The position numbers and the translations under genes were made by a program. The notes below the pieces were generated by a model. It saw only the letters and a list, made by a program, of their open reading frames with translations. It was not told the DNA's origin and searched no databases. A stretch of 64,000 nucleotides of DNA from RCIO01 sp964629765 (lineage in GTDB: Bacteria > Pseudomonadota > Alphaproteobacteria > Rhizobiales > Rhizobiaceae), in NCBI GenBank assembly GCA_964629765.1, contig CAZVTK010000003.1:1-64000 (forward strand), read 5' to 3'. Of the stretch, positions 61,300 through 64,000 are shown in pieces. Numbering within the stretch: the first letter of the stretch is position 1; each line of letters starts with the position of its first letter.

Positions 61300-64000
61300 A
61301 GGGCTATGCGAAGGATCCCGGGCTCAACCTCTACCGGCGTCCCGCAGACGCCGGCATCGCCTATTCGGATGGCGATGCCACCGAGGCCGCGATGCTGGAG
61401 GCGGTCCGCAGCGTGGACGATCGCAGCGTGCTGTCGCGCGAGCTTGTCGGAAAGATCGTCGACTGGCCCTCCGAATATCACTTCAGCCGCCTGCGCCACT
61501 GCATCGTGCGGCCGCTCGACATCCGTCCTGGGGACAGGGTGCTCGAGATCGGCTGCGGCTGCGGCGCCATCTCCCGCTATCTGGGCGAAATCGGTGCCGA
61601 GGTCACGGCGCTGGAAGGCAGCCCGCAAAGGGCGAGGATCGCCGCGGAACGGTGCAGAGATCTGCCGAATGTCCGCTTCGTCGTGGGCGATTTCGGGCAA
61701 GTCGAGCTGGGCGAGCGCTTCGACTGGGTGCTTTTCATCGGCGTCATCGAATATGCGCCGGTCTTTTCCGATCATCCCGATGCGGTACGGCACTATATGG
61801 ATATCGCCTCCGGCTATCTGGAGGACGACGGCCGCCTCGTCATCGCGATCGAGAACAAGCTGGGCCTGAAATATTTCGCCGGATGCAGGGAGGATCATCT
61901 CGCCAGGCAGTATTACGGCATCCAGGGTCTCTACCAGGAGAAGGAACCCGTCACGTTCGGCAAGCGCGAGCTGGCAGCGAAGCTGGCCGAGGCGGGGTTT
62001 AAGGACAGCCGGTTCTGGTATCCCTTTCCCGATTACAAGCTGCCCTCGCTGATCGTCTCGGAAGAAGCGGTCGGCGGGCCTGACTTCGACGTCGAGGAGC
62101 TGATGGCGCGCATCTATGCGCGCGACTATGGCGGATATGACGCCCGGCATTTCGACGAGACGCTTGTGCTCAAGGAGGCCGCACGCAACGGCCTGCTCGG
62201 GGATCTCGCCAACTCCTTTCTCGTCGTTGCCAGGCGTCGGGCAGACCGCAGCCGGCCGGTTGACGCGGGCGCGCTTCTGGCCGCCACCTATGCGGTCCAT
62301 CGACGGCCCGAATTCACCGTCGAGACCCGTCTGCTGAGGCGCGACGGAGGCATCGTCGCCGAAAAGCGGCCGCTCGTGCCCGAAGCGTCCCGGCAGATCG
62401 AATGCGCGGGCCTGACCGTCGATCACGTGCCCGGTACGGAAAAGTACGTGCGCGGAGAGCTCGCGGTATGGAGCCTGACGCGCGCGCGCGCGCGGGGTGC
62501 TACGTTCGACGAGATCGTCGAACGTTTCCTGCCCTGGTTCGACTATCTGACCAGCCGGGCCGAACGGGACGCGGCCCTTGCCGGAAGCGATTTCGCCACG
62601 CTCACCCTCGACGGCGGCTGCTACGACCTGACGCCGTTCAACCTCGTGAAGACAGCCACGAGCTTTTCGCCGATCGACGACGAGTGGCGCGTTCGCGGCC
62701 GCATTCCGCTCGGGCTGGTGGTGACGCGCGCCGTATACTCGTGCCTGCACGGCCTGCCCGGCTTCGAGTACCGCCCCGTTTCGATCGGCGAGGTGATACT
62801 GGCGCTCGCCGCGTCGCGCGATCTCTCCGTTTCGGCGGAAGAGCTGGACGGTTGGCTGGAGGTCGAGAGGCAGGTCGTCGCGGCGATCCATGGCCGTGCT
62901 TTCGGTGAGGCGGCGCCGGTGCTGTCGATCGAGAGCCGGCGCCAGTTCACCGGCATGGAGCAAAAGCTCGAATCCCGGATACGGGAGCAGACATCATACA
63001 TAGCGACCCTGCTCCAGTCCCTTGCCGATCAGCAGGCGGTCATCAGGGACAGGGAAGGCATTATCAGGGACAGGGAGAGCGCCATCGAGAGCCGCGATGC
63101 CGAAGTCGCACGATGGCAGCAGATGGCACAACGCCTCCACTCGAGCACTTCGTGGCGCATCACGTCGCCTCTGCGCATGGCCGGGCGGTTCCTGCGGGGC
63201 GATTTCGGGCAGATCCGACGCACCCCGGTGAAGCGCTATGGCGAGGAGCTGCTGGAGCGCAAGCTTGCCAAGCTCCCCGGCGATTCAGGCCAGAACACGC
63301 CGGCGCTCCAGGCGATCATCGATGCACGCTGCGCCATGACGGCGGTGCCCGTGACGATCGATCCGCTGAGCGCGACGTTAAAAACGCCCCCCCGCATCGA
63401 CATCAGCGCCGTGACCTACAACAACGCGCAGTGGCTCGATCAGTTCATCGCCAGCCTCCGGGCGCTCGACTATCCGAAGGATCTGCTGGCGGTCACCTTC
63501 GTCGACAACGGCTCGCGCGAAGAGGAATTCGAGGCCGTGCAGGAGGCCGCGGAGGCACTGCGGGGCGGGGGATACGAGGTCCGGGTCATCCGCCAGAAGA
63601 ACCGGGGCTTCGGCTGCGGGCACGACGTCGCCATCAGATCGGGCAACGCTCCTTTCTGCCTGGTCACCAACGTCGACCTCGTATTCGAGCCATCGACGCT
63701 GCGCCGGCTGGCGGCCGTGGCGAGCGTGGACGATGCGGATGTCGCCGCCTGGGAGGTCAGGCAGAGGCCGTTCGAGCACCCCAAGTTCTACGATCCGGTG
63801 ACCGGCTTCACCAACTGGAACTCCCATGCCTGCGTGTTGCTGAGGCGAAGCGCCTATGAAGAGGTCGGCGGCTACGATCGCCGGATATTCATGTATGGCG
63901 AGGATGTGGAGCTGTCCTACCGGCTGCGCCGACACGGCTACAGGCTGCGTTACTGCCCTCAGGCGGTGGTCGACCATTTCACCTATGGCGACGATATCTC
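61296..64000 (+). CDS. Methyltransferase + kinase-like + coiled-coil + GT2 fusion (3' end outside window)
   Basis: A protein of at least 901 residues, open at the window end. Residues about 60-230 are a class I methyltransferase (V82-LEIGCGCGAI motif I; LFIGVIEYAP). Residues about 400-520 contain Y-DLTPFN (D444, N449) and IDDEW (D461/D462), a spacing reminiscent of the catalytic and metal loops of protein-kinase-like enzymes. Residues 548-610 form a coiled coil with a perfect seven-residue repeat (IRDREGI IRDRESA IESRDAE). SSTSWRITSPLRMAGRFLRG is a linker typical of GT fusions, and a GT2 domain starts at residue 701 (ISAVTYNNAQWLDQFIASL; VDNGSREEEFEAV; GEDVELSYRLRRHG). It overlaps wzt by 4 bases. 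The layout resembles E. coli WbdD-type chain terminators plus an extra transferase. Confidence 0.8.
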   Translation, partial: MKGYAKDPGLNLYRRPADAGIAYSDGDATEAAMLEAVRSVDDRSVLSRELVGKIVDWPSEYHFSRLRHCIVRPLDIRPGDRVLEIGCGCGAISRYLGEIGAEVTALEGSPQRARIAAERCRDLPNVRFVVGDFGQVELGERFDWVLFIGVIEYAPVFSDHPDAVRHYMDIASGYLEDDGRLVIAIENKLGLKYFAGCREDHLARQYYGIQGLYQEKEPVTFGKRELAAKLAEAGFKDSRFWYPFPDYKLPSLIVSEEAVGGPDFDVEELMARIYARDYGGYDARHFDETLVLKEAARNGLLGDLANSFLVVARRRADRSRPVDAGALLAATYAVHRRPEFTVETRLLRRDGGIVAEKRPLVPEASRQIECAGLTVDHVPGTEKYVRGELAVWSLTRARARGATFDEIVERFLPWFDYLTSRAERDAALAGSDFATLTLDGGCYDLTPFNLVKTATSFSPIDDEWRVRGRIPLGLVVTRAVYSCLHGLPGFEYRPVSIGEVILALAASRDLSVSAEELDGWLEVERQVVAAIHGRAFGEAAPVLSIESRRQFTGMEQKLESRIREQTSYIATLLQSLADQQAVIRDREGIIRDRESAIESRDAEVARWQQMAQRLHSSTSWRITSPLRMAGRFLRGDFGQIRRTPVKRYGEELLERKLAKLPGDSGQNTPALQAIIDARCAMTAVPVTIDPLSATLKTPPRIDISAVTYNNAQWLDQFIASLRALDYPKDLLAVTFVDNGSREEEFEAVQEAAEALRGGGYEVRVIRQKNRGFGCGHDVAIRSGNAPFCLVTNVDLVFEPSTLRRLAAVASVDDADVAAWEVRQRPFEHPKFYDPVTGFTNWNSHACVLLRRSAYEEVGGYDRRIFMYGEDVELSYRLRRHGYRLRYCPQAVVDHFTYGDDI

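Noticed and set aside
62465..62500. Alternating CG run (gcgcgcgcgcg) as a structural or regulatory element
   Set aside because: It is inside the coding frame of the methyltransferase-GT fusion (TRARARG) and such runs are common in GC-rich genes.

Overview
The window is GC-rich and carries chromosomal synteny typical of an alphaproteobacterium of the order Rhizobiales, probably Phyllobacteriaceae (Mesorhizobium, Aminobacter and relatives). The evidence is the block ntrY-ntrX-trkA-dat-hfq-hflX at the left end, and a GAGCATGATC...GATCATGCTC palindrome of the type scattered through those genomes. I see no rRNA, tRNA or CRISPR array.

Layout. (1) 1-7.16 kb: conserved core block on the + strand with a nitrogen two-component system, K+ uptake regulator, D-amino acid transaminase, Hfq, HflX and a small GlsB-like membrane protein. 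(2) 7.3-10.4 kb: a tripartite tricarboxylate transporter operon, tctC-tctB-tctA, on the - strand. (3) 10.65-12.8 kb: a mobile-element graveyard with an apparently hybrid IS5-family element, the tail of a sugar ABC ATPase, a frameshifted small gene and an IS21 IstA remnant. (4) 12.9-32.6 kb: a SapC-family gene, a secreted protein and a two-partner secretion pair, a FhaC/ShlB-type transporter and an enormous TpsA adhesin of about 5,500 residues that takes up a quarter of the window. (5) 32.9-39.9 kb: an MFS exporter, an AraC/GyrI-type regulator, two decayed genes, a winged-helix/TPR regulator, and a coupled GNAT plus DUF1194 pair. (6) 39.9-45.1 kb: a DnaQ-like exonuclease + RecQ + UvrD helicase gene that appears to be a single ORF cut by one in-frame TGA. 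(7) 45.2-64 kb: a surface-polysaccharide (O-antigen type) locus that runs off the right edge.

How the genes work together. In the polysaccharide locus, WbpA-like, WbpB-like and WbpD-like enzymes would make a 2,3-diacetamido uronic acid nucleotide sugar. The HisH/HisF/WbpG-like trio would turn an acetamido group into an acetamidino group. The aminotransferase (WbpE) and epimerase (WbpI) steps are not in the window. Export is by a Wzm/Wzt ABC transporter whose Wzt carries a C-terminal extension. The next gene, overlapping wzt by 4 nt, encodes a methyltransferase + kinase-like + coiled-coil + GT2 protein resembling a chain-terminator/length ruler. A polyprenyl-phosphate-type GT2, an UPF0104 flippase-like protein, a YfhO-like multispanning protein, an acyltransferase, a methyltransferase and a DUF218 protein complete the locus. 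Together with the giant TpsA this makes the right two thirds of the window largely a cell-surface region.

Start codons were chosen by ribosome-binding sites and family N-termini. Several genes (trkA, dat, hflX, wzm, probably tpsA) use TTG.
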